Shown: one piece after another, positions 16,155 through 24,709 of the stretch | Position numbering within the stretch: the first letter of the stretch is position 1 | How the letters are laid out: every line of letters begins with the position of its first letter | Origin: Terriglobia bacterium | GTDB taxonomy: Bacteria; Acidobacteriota; Terriglobia; 20CM-2-55-15 | Reading direction: 5' to 3' | Length of the DNA: 36,948 nucleotides | Assembly (NCBI GenBank): GCA_036496425.1 | Contig: DASXLG010000145.1 | Location: forward strand, 1-36,948 | The notes under the pieces: model-generated | Database searches by the model: none | Told to the model about the DNA's origin: nothing | What the model saw: only the letters and a program-made list of their open reading frames with translations | Made by a program: the position numbers and the translations under genes

Positions 16155-18485
16155 CTACAGTTCGGCCAGTGCGAAGATCTTTGCTTCCGGAACCGTTTCC
16201 GAAACCTGCTTCACGAGATGCGGGTGACAGGTAAAGAGAAGAACCTGATGGGTGGTGCAGAGGTCGGAAAGGGCTTTGAAGGTGGTCCGGCTGCGTTGGG
16301 GATCGAAGTTCACGAAAATGTCGTCGAAAACGACGGGCAACGCGTCGACATGGTTGGCGTATTCACGAACCAGGGCCAGCCGCATCGAAAGATACAGCTG
16401 CTCGGCCGTGCCGCGGCTCAACAATTGCGGCGCCAGCCGGATGCTGTCGGCGCGTTCGACCTGGATATCTCCGCCGTCGAGCGGAGCGATCACCCGAACA
16501 TAGCGTCCTTCGGTCATGACTCTGAAGAATCCCGAAGCCTGGCGCAAAACTTCCGGCTGCCGCTCGGTCTCGTAGACTTTCCGAGTCTCGTCGAGAAGGG
16601 CCCGGCATAGCGTGATCACGGCCCACTGCTCGGCGGCTTCATCAATTCGTGCCAGGATGGTTTCCTGGCGTGACAGCGCCCGCGAGCGTTCCTCGCTGTG
16701 TTCCATCATCGTGATGCGCTCTTCGACCCGGCCGGTTTCGTGGCGAGCCTGCACCAGCCTCTGCTCCAGTTCGGTCAGCTCGCTCTGGGCGGCCTGGAAC
16801 GCGGCTTCCTCATCGGCGCGCATGTCGAAGAGCATGCCGGGTTCGGCCGTTTCCAGTGGAATCTTCTCCAGCTCTTTCAAAAGCTGCTGCCGTTGCTTGA
16901 AGATCTCCGCCCGCTGCAGGAACTCGTCTTCCGTCTTGGCGTTTCCTTCGGCGAACAACGCGGCGATATTACTTTCGACTTCCTGGAACTGCTGGTTGAT
17001 GCGCGCCAGGTCGGCTTCGGCGTGAACGGACGCTTCCTCGAGGCTTCGCAGGCTGTCGTTCACCTTGAGCAGAAGGTCGAGATCGGCCGCCCGTTCGTCG
17101 ATGTCGGCTTGAGCGATCTCGTTTTTGCCCGTGAGCTTCCGGATTTCGGTTTCGATCTCCCAGGCTTCAATCTCGGTTTTGCGGAGCTCGCTCTCACAGG
17201 AGTCCAGACGACTGGAACAGGCAGTCACCTCTTGTTCGATGGCTCCGGCACGTTTGACGCGATCCCGGTACCAGAGCATTGCCGCCACCGAGATGGCGCC
17301 GAGGGCCGCTCCAGGGTAAGGATGGGTCGCAAGAATCAAACCGGTCACTCCCACCCACATCAGAGTGATGAAGAGAAGGAATGCGGGCCACGACGGCGGA
17401 ACGATCTGACCACGACTTGCAACGAGAGCATGCTTCTGCTGGGCGATGGCATCGCGCTGCTCGACTCCGGCGATGTAGACACGGCGGGCGGCCTCCACTC
17501 GCGGCGCGAGCGTACGCAGCGATTCCAGCACCTGGGAATGGCGGGCGCAGTCCTCCCGATCCACGTTCATCTGCAGCCGGCGGAGCCGGCGGCCTTCCGC
17601 CGCGGTCTGGTTCCTGGCGCGTTCGTCGAGCAACGACCGCTGCTGCTTTACAAGCATGTCGAGCCGCTCGATGCCGCCTTCGGGAAAAGTATCGACGACG
17701 GGAAGCTCCTTTATGCGAGCTTCGAGCTTGTTGCGGCGCTCGACGTATGGCCGATTCTTGACCCGCTTCGCATAGTGCTCGATCCTGCGGCTGACCTCCG
17801 CGACGGCTTCTTCGAGACCGGAAAGTTCGACCGCGAGCCGGGTCCGCGTTTCATGCGCCGCGAGATAGTCCTGCGGCTGATGTTCCGTGCGATCGAGATC
17901 GTCGCGGACGGATTCGAGTTCCTTGAAAGCGACGTTGATGGTGCTGTTCTGTCCGCGAGGAAGAAAGAGGGCGCCCTGCCGGTCTTCGAGATCTTTCTGG
18001 ACGGCGGTCCAGCGGGACGCCCCGATGCCGAGACCGGCGCCGGAAATGTGCGTCGCAATTTCACTTTCCTGCAGCGTATGGAACTGTTCGAGCTCTTCGA
18101 GACCAAACGCGAAGACATTGTGGTAGAGCGTTTTCGTCGTCCCGCCAAGCAGGCGTTCGAGCGCCGTCTCATCTCCCGCGGCATCGCCCGTGTAGACGGC
18201 AACGCTTCCGCGCGCGTGACGGCCGGGAGTCCGCTCAAGGCGAAGCCTCGTATCGCCCACAACAAGATCCAGTGAGCCGCCGTGCGAGCCGCCTTTTACA
18301 GGTTCATAGCGCCTGGCGCTGCCGCGCTTCTCAAAACCGAACAGCATCGCACGGATGAACGCCATCAACGTGCTCTTGCCGGTCTCATTCGGACCGTGAA
18401 AGACATTCAGGCCGGGGACCAGGGGCCCCCACGTTTTGTCATTCCAGACCCCGAAACCGTCGACGTGAATATTTTCGATCTTCAT
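16155..18485 (-). CDS. YhaN-like AAA ATPase (Rad50/SbcC-type)
   Basis: The 776-residue protein is the ATPase partner of the nuclease encoded just upstream. Walker A is GPNETGKST (residues 31-39). The ABC signature-like LLSRGTAEQLYLSMRLAL and Walker B LPVVFDDIFVNFD are near the C-terminus, followed by a CHPH switch segment. Between the two halves lie heptad-rich coiled coils. At about residues 365-406 there are two adjacent membrane segments, a feature of YhaN but not of SbcC, placing the complex at the membrane. It is shorter than the Bacillus protein, mainly in the coiled coil. It starts 3 nt after the yhaO stop. Likely role: DNA end processing or repair. Confidence 0.88.
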   Translation of the reverse strand: MKIENIHVDGFGVWNDKTWGPLVPGLNVFHGPNETGKSTLMAFIRAMLFGFEKRGSARRYEPVKGGSHGGSLDLVVGDTRLRLERTPGRHARGSVAVYTGDAAGDETALERLLGGTTKTLYHNVFAFGLEELEQFHTLQESEIATHISGAGLGIGASRWTAVQKDLEDRQGALFLPRGQNSTINVAFKELESVRDDLDRTEHQPQDYLAAHETRTRLAVELSGLEEAVAEVSRRIEHYAKRVKNRPYVERRNKLEARIKELPVVDTFPEGGIERLDMLVKQQRSLLDERARNQTAAEGRRLRRLQMNVDREDCARHSQVLESLRTLAPRVEAARRVYIAGVEQRDAIAQQKHALVASRGQIVPPSWPAFLLFITLMWVGVTGLILATHPYPGAALGAISVAAMLWYRDRVKRAGAIEQEVTACSSRLDSCESELRKTEIEAWEIETEIRKLTGKNEIAQADIDERAADLDLLLKVNDSLRSLEEASVHAEADLARINQQFQEVESNIAALFAEGNAKTEDEFLQRAEIFKQRQQLLKELEKIPLETAEPGMLFDMRADEEAAFQAAQSELTELEQRLVQARHETGRVEERITMMEHSEERSRALSRQETILARIDEAAEQWAVITLCRALLDETRKVYETERQPEVLRQASGFFRVMTEGRYVRVIAPLDGGDIQVERADSIRLAPQLLSRGTAEQLYLSMRLALVREYANHVDALPVVFDDIFVNFDPQRSRTTFKALSDLCTTHQVLLFTCHPHLVKQVSETVPEAKIFALAEL

Positions 18486-18488
18486 CAG

Positions 18489-19709
18489 CTACGAATCCAG
18501 CAACAGATCCACGCCCATCGCCGAGGCGCGCTGGATCCATTCCCGGAGCTTGCCCTCGTCGAGGGGCGGCATATCTTTCCGCCTGAACAATGGCGATAGA
18601 CTATCGGTCATGCGCCGGCGCATCTCGGGATCTTCCATCGCGCGCCCGGCGAGGTTCAGAAAGTCGCTCACCATCGTTTCGGTGTGGGCGAGTGTTTCAA
18701 GATCGAGTTCGGGCCCGGTGGCGATGCGTACCGATTCGGGAATGACCGCGGAGCCGAGAACCTCCGCCAGTTCCTCGTCCATCTCGTCGCGTTGCAGATC
18801 CCGATGCAGAGATCCATTCCCGCGGATCGTACAGCGGGCGACCATCGGTCCTTCGAACGCCGCCTTTTCCGCCCGCGCCTTGTCGAGCATCGTATCGACC
18901 AGTTGATCCATACTGTTCAGCGCGGCGATCGACAGCTCGATCTGGATCCAGCGGGCGATACTGGTATCGACGAACTCGAGATGCGCGCGGCCGAAGGTGT
19001 CCACGTCCACCTGATAACAACCGCGAGGGCCGGTCTCGCGCGGGTTTCGCCCCTGCGTATTGCCGGGATACACAACCATGGCAGGCTCCGCAGCGAGCAC
19101 CGACCGGGTATGGACGTGACCAAGCGCCCAGTAATGGAATCCCGCCGACGCGAGTTCGCCGACGGTGGCCGGCGCATAATCGGCGTGACCGCTCTGGTGG
19201 CCCACATTCGCGTGCAGAACCGCGATCGAATAAGGAGCGTCCTCGGCCGGCTTAAACGATGACGCGAGATTATCCGTCACGCGCTCCTTCATATAGCTGA
19301 CGCCGGTAACCTTTGCGGCTTCGCGTCCGCGGCGGATGAACGGCTCGGTGTCGGTGCGTCCGCCGAAGGTCACCACATTCGGCGGAAGCTGAAATCCGCT
19401 GCCCCAACCGTTCAACGGATCGTGATTGCCATGAACGATGAAAACCGGAATGTTGCGTTCGGCAAGGCGCTCCATCTCTTTCCGGAAGGAGACCAGCGCC
19501 CTGAGATTCCGGTCTTTCGAATCGTAAATGTCACCGGCAATGACCAGAAAGTCGGATTGAGACTGGATCGTGTGGTCCACGACGCGGTCAAGCGCGCCAA
19601 GGGTTGCCGCCTGCAGCTGCTCTTTCAAAGATGCGGATGCATCGCCAATACCGCGGAACGGACTGTCCAGGTGCAGGTCCGCCGCATGCACAAATCGCAA
19701 AGGCTCCAT
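18489..19709 (-). CDS. YhaO-like DNA repair metallophosphoesterase (SbcD/Mre11-type)
   Basis: This 406-residue protein has the calcineurin-like nuclease motifs in order: HAADLHLD (residues 8-15), AGDIYDS (58-64), HGNHDP (93-98), an HANVG segment, and GHVHTR (about 193-198). These are the two-metal ligands of the SbcD/Mre11 family. The length matches YhaO rather than SbcD. It precedes the YhaN ATPase gene with a 3-nt gap and is probably translated with it, forming a membrane-tethered nuclease-ATPase. No clear ribosome site precedes ATG 19709. The 134-nt gap upstream of it must hold the promoter, but I see no consensus boxes there. Confidence 0.9.
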   Translation of the reverse strand: MEPLRFVHAADLHLDSPFRGIGDASASLKEQLQAATLGALDRVVDHTIQSQSDFLVIAGDIYDSKDRNLRALVSFRKEMERLAERNIPVFIVHGNHDPLNGWGSGFQLPPNVVTFGGRTDTEPFIRRGREAAKVTGVSYMKERVTDNLASSFKPAEDAPYSIAVLHANVGHQSGHADYAPATVGELASAGFHYWALGHVHTRSVLAAEPAMVVYPGNTQGRNPRETGPRGCYQVDVDTFGRAHLEFVDTSIARWIQIELSIAALNSMDQLVDTMLDKARAEKAAFEGPMVARCTIRGNGSLHRDLQRDEMDEELAEVLGSAVIPESVRIATGPELDLETLAHTETMVSDFLNLAGRAMEDPEMRRRMTDSLSPLFRRKDMPPLDEGKLREWIQRASAMGVDLLLDS

Positions 19710-19843
19710 ATTGGCTTTTTAGAACGAATCCCGGACAAATCAGGTCTTTTGGTCTCGTTGAATCGAACGCGGGCTAAAACCAGCGACTACCTACTTTGGA
19801 TGCCGGAACCAAAACCAGGCCGCCAGGCGGCGGCGCGTTCGTG

Positions 19844-20146
19844 TCAACATGCGGGCCGGATGCCATGCGCACAGCCCCAGGCGGCTGCTTTCAGAACAAC
19901 AGGCCAATACACCGCCAATGGAAGTCCCGAGAGCAGCCAGAGCGTCTTTCTTCTGTGCCGGAATAACCCGTATATCACCGACATACCCCAGACCACAGCC
20001 AGCACGATGCTGACCCGGCGCGCCACATCGAAGGCGTCTGTCGTGACAAAAGGCACGCCACAGGCGACGGCGGCGGTTGCGGATGAAAGAACAAAAAGTG
20101 TGGAGAATTTCAAACCGGAATCAGTGGGCGAAGTGCCGCACGGCAT
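19844..20146 (-). CDS. Small membrane protein, unknown
   Basis: A 100-residue frame with about three hydrophobic segments (STLFVLSSATAAVACGVPF, VSIVLAVVWGMSVIYGLF, LWLLSGLPLAVYWPVVL) separated by a short basic loop (RHRRK). This is the pattern of a real small integral membrane protein. No family is recognised. It follows, with a 26-nt overlap, a 34-codon one-TM frame on the same strand, and lies upstream of yhaO in the same direction. The start at ATG 20146 has no clear ribosome site. Function is unknown; a spurious frame cannot be excluded. Confidence 0.45.
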   Translation of the reverse strand: MPCGTSPTDSGLKFSTLFVLSSATAAVACGVPFVTTDAFDVARRVSIVLAVVWGMSVIYGLFRHRRKTLWLLSGLPLAVYWPVVLKAAAWGCAHGIRPAC

Positions 20147-20225
20147 AAACGACGGCGATCACAACACCAGCAGAAATCCACATTAAGCTGCGAATGGTAC
20201 CGGCGAACTCTCTGTAATCTCGCAT
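20121..20225 (-). CDS. Tiny one-TM protein candidate (34 aa)
   Basis: A 34-residue frame with a charged N-terminus (MRDYREFAGTIRS), a single hydrophobic segment (LMWISAGVVIAVVYAV) and a basic/His tail (RHFAH). GGAG lies very close to the ATG at 20225. It overlaps both the end of the 97-codon frame at 20183-20476 and the start of the 100-codon membrane frame, all on the same strand but in different phases. Such tiny membrane proteins are common but hard to prove from sequence alone. Confidence 0.35.
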   Translation of the reverse strand: MRDYREFAGTIRSLMWISAGVVIAVVYAVRHFAH

Positions 20226-20476
20226 AACTCCAGTTTACCCTGCCGGAACGGTGCCTGCTCTCTCGCTTTCTTTTCCCAAATGGCTGCCCATGGCGGATCC
20301 AGAGTGATCAAGAATTTCAAACCGCCGTCGTCCGTAAGACTGACAAAATTTGGGCTTATACCGGTTCTTGATCGGTATAGGGGCGCGGTCTTCTCTGCAA
20401 CGCGAAGGCCGGCATGATCGGAGACACCGGTGTCGTATGATATTACGCCATGAATCCTGATCAAAAACTCATTCAT
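20183..20476 (-). CDS. Hypothetical protein, 97 aa
   Basis: A 97-residue frame of mixed, protein-like composition (for example GLKFLITLDPPWAAIWEKKAREQAPF), with no recognised domain, signal peptide or membrane segment. Its start overlaps, head to head, by 27 nt, the start of the forward 63-codon gene at 20450; both starts are unlikely to be correct together, and I favour the forward gene. No alternative in-frame ATG occurs within it. It is kept because nothing else occupies 20226-20449. Confidence 0.35.
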   Translation of the reverse strand: MNEFLIRIHGVISYDTGVSDHAGLRVAEKTAPLYRSRTGISPNFVSLTDDGGLKFLITLDPPWAAIWEKKAREQAPFRQGKLELCEITESSPVPFAA

Positions 20477-20641
20477 TCCGCATACGAGGACGCAATCAAG
20501 AAACTCTATGCCGCGCTTTTTGACAATTATGCACAGTCAGGTGCCGACCAGGCACAGCAGCAGCAGGCCGACCGGAATTTTACTACGGGTGTGGGGTTAG
20601 CGCGAAAATCGCGTGATCGCGCCATTGCGCTGCTCGCCTGA
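20450..20641 (+). CDS. Small hydrophilic helical protein, 63 aa
   Basis: A 63-residue frame with a convincing composition: an amphipathic helix (DQKLIHSAYEDAIKKLYAALFDNYAQ), a Gln/Ala-rich linker (GADQAQQQQ) and a second helix ending KSRDRAIALLA. No family is recognised and there are no Cys or membrane segments. A TATGAT hexamer at 20435-20440 lies 9 nt before the ATG with no Shine-Dalgarno, so a leaderless transcript is possible. It lies 89 nt upstream of the pentapeptide-repeat gene and may share its transcription. Confidence 0.55.
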   Translation: MNPDQKLIHSAYEDAIKKLYAALFDNYAQSGADQAQQQQADRNFTTGVGLARKSRDRAIALLA

Positions 20642-20730
20642 TTGGCGGACGGTGTCCGGAACTCATTCTGACGCAAACGTTTGCTCGGCGCGGTTGAAAA
20701 AAACGACCAACTCCGATAAAAGACAACACC

Positions 20731-21888
20731 ATGAGTAAGGCCGCATTCACAGAGATCACCAACTTCGACGGCAAAGACTTCAACGACGCGGATTTCAACG
20801 GCGCGGAATTTTCGGACAAAGTCACCTTCCGCAATGCCCGGTTCACCGGACGGACCAATTTCCATGGTGCCATCTTCAAGGGCGTCGCCGATTTTACCGG
20901 AGCGCGATTCCAGGGCGAAGCAGATTTTTCCGGCGCCGCTTTCAACCATGACGCGCATTTCTCAGAAATCGAGTTCTCAGGCGATTCCGATTTCTCGAAC
21001 ACCTCCTTTCATGCGTGGGCGCTCTTCAGCAAGAGCCGCTTCGGACACGGCGCGGCTTTTCGCGGCGCAAACTTCAGGGGATCGGCCCGCTTCACCGCAG
21101 TCGATTTCGCGGCGGATGCGGATTTCCGGGAGTCCCGGTTCATCGCGTATGCCGATTTTCCGGATGCGGCGTTTCACGGAAAGGCGCTTTTTGCCGGCGC
21201 AAAACTCGAATGCAAATCGATCTATAAGAACGTAACATTTGCCGGTGATGCGGACTTCTCCGGTGCCCGCTGCACGCATCCCGTCAATTTCAGCGCCGCC
21301 ACTTTCGGCGGCGCGGCGCTGTTCGAGGGCGTCGTCTTTCTTCAGTTTGTGGACTTCAAAGAGGCTCAACTGAGAAGTGTCTTTGTTCTTTCGCCTCCGG
21401 CGGGCTCGGAGGGCCTGGCGCCCGAAATCCGGTTCGAGTCGGTAACGCTGGCCCAGCCGGATAAAGTGAGGTTTTCAAACATCAGCTTTGAAAAAATCAC
21501 GTTGATGGGAACGAACGTTGCGGGCATCCACTTTGAAAATCCCAAGTGGCCGATGAAAGGGCTGCTGAACTCGACGAAAAGGTCCGTGGTGTTCGACGAG
21601 ATCCAGAAGGACACGCCCGATCCGCAGAAGCTCGCGCAACTTTACAAGGACATCCGCGCGAATCTCAAAAAGGCCGATACGACGCGGGATCTCGGAGATC
21701 TTCTCTATAGTGAAATGGAAGTCCGCCGGAAACAGCGCCGCGACGGGAACGACAGACTGTACTTCTTTCGCCGGTATTTCTCACCGTACACCCTTCTCTG
21801 GCTGACGTGCGGGTATGGAGCGCGGCCATTGCGCGCCATCGCCGCCATCACGCTGGCCGGCGCGGTATTCTGGAGCATGCAGCCATGA
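20731..21888 (+). CDS. Pentapeptide-repeat-like protein with C-terminal membrane segment
   Basis: The 385-residue protein has long runs of F-x-G-A-x-F type repeats (for example [19 protein letters not shown]), about residues 1-235, predicting a right-handed quadrilateral beta-helix. A charged helical linker follows ([42 protein letters not shown]). The C-terminus has the [24 protein letters not shown] stretch and a single hydrophobic segment before an abrupt end. Relatives usually continue into further membrane segments, so this one may be truncated. Its stop overlaps the start of the phosphoglycerate mutase gene (ATGA), giving tight coupling. No clear ribosome site precedes ATG 20731. Function is unknown; a membrane-anchored scaffold is an inference. 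Confidence 0.85.
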   Translation: MSKAAFTEITNFDGKDFNDADFNGAEFSDKVTFRNARFTGRTNFHGAIFKGVADFTGARFQGEADFSGAAFNHDAHFSEIEFSGDSDFSNTSFHAWALFSKSRFGHGAAFRGANFRGSARFTAVDFAADADFRESRFIAYADFPDAAFHGKALFAGAKLECKSIYKNVTFAGDADFSGARCTHPVNFSAATFGGAALFEGVVFLQFVDFKEAQLRSVFVLSPPAGSEGLAPEIRFESVTLAQPDKVRFSNISFEKITLMGTNVAGIHFENPKWPMKGLLNSTKRSVVFDEIQKDTPDPQKLAQLYKDIRANLKKADTTRDLGDLLYSEMEVRRKQRRDGNDRLYFFRRYFSPYTLLWLTCGYGARPLRAIAAITLAGAVFWSMQP

Positions 21889-22631
21889 AGACGCTCGTCC
21901 TGCTACGCCACGGAGAAAGCACCTGGAACCGCGAAAATCGTTTCACGGGCTGGACCGATGTCGACCTCAGTCCGGCCGGTGTCGAAGAAGCGCATGCCGC
22001 CGGCCGGCAAATGCGGGCCGACGGCTATCTTTTCGATGTGGCATACACCTCGGTCCTGAAGCGCGCGATCCGGACGCTCTGGCTGTCGCTGGATGAAATG
22101 GATCGGATATGGATCCCGGTCGTTAAGACATGGCGTCTGAATGAGCGGCACTATGGCGCCCTTCAAGGACTGAACAAACTCGAAACCGTCGAGAAACACG
22201 GCGAAGCGCAGGTGAAGGTCTGGCGAAGAAGTTACGACATTCGTCCTCCCGCCTTGTCTCCGGACGACGAACGCGCGCCGCACCATGATCCTCGATATGC
22301 GAACCTCAAAGCGGGCGAAGCTCCGCTGACCGAGTGCCTGAAAGACACTGTCGAACGCGTGCTTCCCTACTGGCACGGAACCATCGCGCCCGCCGTGCGA
22401 ACCGGGCAGCGCGTGCTTATTGCGTCGCACGGCAACAGCCTGCGCGCGCTGGTCAAATACCTCGACGATGTTTCGGATAACGATATTGTGGGCTTGAATA
22501 TTCCGACCGGTATCCCGCTGGTCTATGAATTGAATGACGACCTGACGCCGAGCCGGCACTTCTACCTGGGCGATCCGACGGCAGTGGAAAAAGCGGCACA
22601 GAAGGTCGCGGATCAGACGAAGAAGAAATAA
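21885..22631 (+). CDS. gpmA: 2,3-bisphosphoglycerate-dependent phosphoglycerate mutase
   Basis: This 248-residue glycolytic enzyme interconverts 3- and 2-phosphoglycerate. The phosphohistidine motif [20 protein letters not shown] is at residues 4-23 (His about 10), the [13 protein letters not shown] substrate segment follows at about residue 86, and [11 protein letters not shown] holds the second catalytic His (about 184). The family's GIPLVYEL and the C-terminal helix are also present. The start is ATG 21885, overlapping the stop of the pentapeptide-repeat gene; a frame extending upstream is ruled out because the family N-terminus begins exactly here. A hairpin follows the stop at 22654-22711. 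Confidence 0.96.
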   Translation: MKTLVLLRHGESTWNRENRFTGWTDVDLSPAGVEEAHAAGRQMRADGYLFDVAYTSVLKRAIRTLWLSLDEMDRIWIPVVKTWRLNERHYGALQGLNKLETVEKHGEAQVKVWRRSYDIRPPALSPDDERAPHHDPRYANLKAGEAPLTECLKDTVERVLPYWHGTIAPAVRTGQRVLIASHGNSLRALVKYLDDVSDNDIVGLNIPTGIPLVYELNDDLTPSRHFYLGDPTAVEKAAQKVADQTKKK

Positions 22632-22653
22632 ACGCAACTATGGGCGCGGACTA

Positions 22654-22711
22654 TGAAGGTGTGAACGAATTAGCGCCGGAAGCGCCTCCGGCGCTTAATT
22701 CATTCACAACC
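22654..22711. terminator. Palindrome B between convergent genes, likely bidirectional terminator
   Basis: Arms 22654-22678 and 22685-22711 pair over about 25 positions with one mismatch and two single-base bulges. The core is GCGCCGGA against TCCGGCGC, with a 6-nt loop. It lies between the convergent gpmA and PEBP genes. There is no long T run, so intrinsic termination is not certain; a REP-like repeat is the alternative. Confidence 0.6.
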
Positions 22712-22737
22712 TTGCATGACCGAGCCCACAGGTACGG

Positions 22738-23385
22738 CTACTGCGTCGCGTGGAAGCGGCCGACGTAGGCGGACTTGCCGATGACGTGTCCTTCCATCGC
22801 TGTCATAACCTCCATGCGAGTCGCCGTGGCAGGTAGATTCAGCTTGGTATCCAGAGCGTAAAACTCAAATACATAGTGATGAAAAGGGCCGACGCCTGCG
22901 CCGGGGCCGAAGTAGCCGCCGCGGCCGACATTGGTGGTCGACTGCTTGGTGCCATCCGGCAGGTCGCCCATCGGAAGACCTTCGGCCAATCCTTTCGCGG
23001 ATCCCGGCACGTCCCAGATCATCCAATGCAATGTGTCCGGGCCGCCGCGGCCGGGAGGGTTCTCGATGTCGTGCATGATCAAAACGTAGCTCGCCAGATT
23101 GGCCGGCGGCATGGCCGAAGCCGTGCCGTTCATCCAGTTGAATTCGAACGCGGGCGACATGTTTCCACCGCGCCCGGCGTATTTCATCGGAACTTCGCCG
23201 CCATCCGGCCATGCCGATGACGTCACATTCAAGGCCGGTCCGCGCTGCCCGCCGCCGCGTCCGCTGCCGCTGCCTGCGCCGCGGCCACCGCCACGGCCCT
23301 GCGGCGCCTGAGCCGCAACACCGATTCCGACCACCAGGACAACGAGCATCACGATCACCAGGGATCGTAAAAGCTTCACCTTCAT
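22738..23385 (-). CDS. Secreted PEBP family protein (YbhB/YbcL-like)
   Basis: A 215-residue exported protein. A signal peptide (MKVKLLRSLVIVMLVVLVVGIGVAAQA) is followed by a Gly/Arg/Gln-rich linker (about residues 27-50). The phosphatidylethanolamine-binding domain then follows: SPAFEFNW, a DIENPPGRGG ligand-site segment, HWMIWDVPGSAKGL, GYFGPGAGVGPFHHYVFEFYALD, and a C-terminal MEGHVIGKSAYVGRF. This matches the YbhB/YbcL group, where the usual DPDAP is replaced by DIENP. A strong ribosome site (GGAGGAG) precedes ATG 23385. Its ligand is unknown. The RG-rich linker recurs in the PQQ protein at 25106. Confidence 0.92.
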   Translation of the reverse strand: MKVKLLRSLVIVMLVVLVVGIGVAAQAPQGRGGGRGAGSGSGRGGGQRGPALNVTSSAWPDGGEVPMKYAGRGGNMSPAFEFNWMNGTASAMPPANLASYVLIMHDIENPPGRGGPDTLHWMIWDVPGSAKGLAEGLPMGDLPDGTKQSTTNVGRGGYFGPGAGVGPFHHYVFEFYALDTKLNLPATATRMEVMTAMEGHVIGKSAYVGRFHATQ

Positions 23386-23411
23386 GATTTCTCCTCCCGA
23401 GGATTGAAAAA

Positions 23412-23612
23412 CTATCGCGGCAAGTTTACAGCGGTGAGCTGAAATTCGAAAATGTTCGCTTTCGAACCGTCGGAGAACTCGACCGCATATTCGTTGAAAT
23501 GTGGACGGAAAGGGTCCGGCGTCACTTCCATGACTGTGCCGGAATCTGCTGGAAACAGGTTCACAAATCGAGGCAGGACTGCTACGCGATCACCCACCTT
23601 AAACCGCTGCAT
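23412..23612 (-). CDS. Small SH3-like barrel protein, hypothetical
   Basis: A 66-residue frame with an SH3/KOW-like beta pattern: FKVGDRVAVLPRFV, DSGTVMEVTPDPF, YAVEFSDGSKANIFEFQLTAV. This layout is typical of small barrels that bind nucleic acid or protein. No catalytic residues or Cys are seen. It lies 26 nt upstream of the PEBP gene on the same strand, with AGGA about 10 nt before its ATG, and may be co-transcribed with it. Function is unknown. Confidence 0.6.
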   Translation of the reverse strand: MQRFKVGDRVAVLPRFVNLFPADSGTVMEVTPDPFRPHFNEYAVEFSDGSKANIFEFQLTAVNLPR

Positions 23613-23799
23613 CCGTTGTCGCCGACGTCCTATGAGCGAGGAGCCTCAACCGGAGCGTGGTCCCCCCATAATATTTGGACGGCCGGGAATACAATCGTGG
23701 CAGCAGCCTGCCACCTCCAGCGCCGGCCGCGTTGCGAATTGTTGCAAAGTAAGAAGAACTTTCTGGCAATGTAAATGCAGACAATCTCTGCAATTTAAC

Positions 23800-24006
23800 A
23801 TGGGGTCACAAAGCCAGCCGCCAATTCTCAACCACGTGGAAAACCGCCGCCTGCTCGGCGCCGCCACAGGCACTGTGGTCTTGCTGCCGTGGGAACGTGA
23901 GCACATCCACCGGTGCGAAACCTGCCAGGGCGTTTTTTACGTGTTTTTAAACCAGCCTTTGGATCTGCCGCCATCCCCATCCGGCCGGAAAGAGCCCGCC
24001 GCCTGA
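23800..24006 (+). CDS. Mini-protein with HxxxCxxC motif, 68 aa
   Basis: A 68-residue frame starting at ATG 23800 (MGSQSQPPIL). The notable motif is EREHIHRCETCQGVFYVFLNQ (a His three residues before a CxxC pair), like half of a zf-HC2/anti-sigma type zinc finger. The C-terminal tail is Pro-rich. No ribosome site is visible; a short TGCAGA/TCTGCA hairpin lies just before the ATG. The following gene (24075) carries a closely similar motif, so the two may be tandem relatives. Metal binding is an inference. Confidence 0.5.
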   Translation: MGSQSQPPILNHVENRRLLGAATGTVVLLPWEREHIHRCETCQGVFYVFLNQPLDLPPSPSGRKEPAA

Positions 24007-24074
24007 CCCTGGAACACTTCCACGCCCCGAGCGTCCCGCCGCGACGATTCATTGATGTTACGCGATGGGAACGC

Positions 24075-24269
24075 ATGCTGCACCTCCCCCTGTGGAGGCG
24101 CATGAAATCCGGCCATATCGACAATCGCAAACTGTACGAGGTCGTCGAGGAGAAAACGGTCCTCAAGCCCGCTGAAGTCGAACACCTGCGGGATTGCGAG
24201 GAGTGTATGGAGACCATCCGCATCCTCGTGCGCCAGAAACTGGCGAAAGGCGCCGGACACAGTTCATAG
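24075..24269 (+). CDS. Mini-protein with HLxxCxxC motif, 64 aa
   Basis: A 64-residue frame from ATG 24075 (MLHLPLWRRMKSG). The open frame extends further upstream (to a GTG at 23913), but that would overlap the preceding gene. The C-terminal part VLKPAEVEHLRDCEECMETIRILVRQ resembles the zf-HC2 half-finger and the motif of the 23800 gene (both have E-x-x-H-[IL]-x-x-C-x-x-C and a hydrophobic stretch ending in Gln). It ends 23 nt before the convergent vapC stop. Function unknown; a small metal-binding regulator is possible. Confidence 0.55.
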   Translation: MLHLPLWRRMKSGHIDNRKLYEVVEEKTVLKPAEVEHLRDCEECMETIRILVRQKLAKGAGHSS

Positions 24270-24292
24270 CCGGACCATCATCATCGGCCGGG

Positions 24293-24709
24293 TTACGATT
24301 CGAGACATGAAAAGCCGAGGGCGCGGGCGGCAGTCGCCTGCTGGCTGTCGTGCGTCGCGAAGCAAAGATCGGATGCGCGGCGATCCCGAATGGCCATCGC
24401 GCTGACAAGATGGAAAGCATCCAGCGTCTTGACGACAGTCGGCATGCTCCTGGCCGCAGCCATGATGACGGATTTCGTCACACGCACACGTGTGATTGTT
24501 TTCTCGATCTTCACGAATTCCTCGACGGTTTGAGCCAGCGCCTCGTCATCGAGCGCGCCTTCCAGGCGAAGCCGATCGATCACTCTGCGGCATTCGACGC
24601 CGAGCAGTTCGCTGGAATACGCTTTTTCCCACTCGCCCCATTGCGAGAACTGTCGCGGCTGATCCAGCAAAACGCGCAAAATGATGCTCGAATCCAGATA
24701 GATATTCAT
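24293..24709 (-). CDS. PIN-domain toxin (VapC family)
   Basis: A 138-residue PIN-domain ribonuclease. The acidic active-site residues expected in VapC are visible: Asp6 (IYLDSSIILR), Glu39 (LLGVECRR), Asp97 (TLDAFHLVSA) and Asp121 (FATHDSQQ), so it is probably active. VapC toxins cleave specific RNAs and are blocked by the partner antitoxin. The start overlaps the antitoxin's stop by 4 nt, the usual antitoxin-first order. A second, broken PIN remnant lies at 15694-16023. Confidence 0.9.
   Translation of the reverse strand: MNIYLDSSIILRVLLDQPRQFSQWGEWEKAYSSELLGVECRRVIDRLRLEGALDDEALAQTVEEFVKIEKTITRVRVTKSVIMAAARSMPTVVKTLDAFHLVSAMAIRDRRASDLCFATHDSQQATAARALGFSCLES

Noticed and set aside
16698-18275. 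Forward open frame of about 525 codons opposite yhaN
   Set aside because: Antisense shadow; no domain, while the reverse frame has Walker A and B motifs.
23776-23792. Short TGCAGA/TCTGCA hairpin before ATG 23800
   Set aside because: Six-base arms occur often by chance and no further support is seen.
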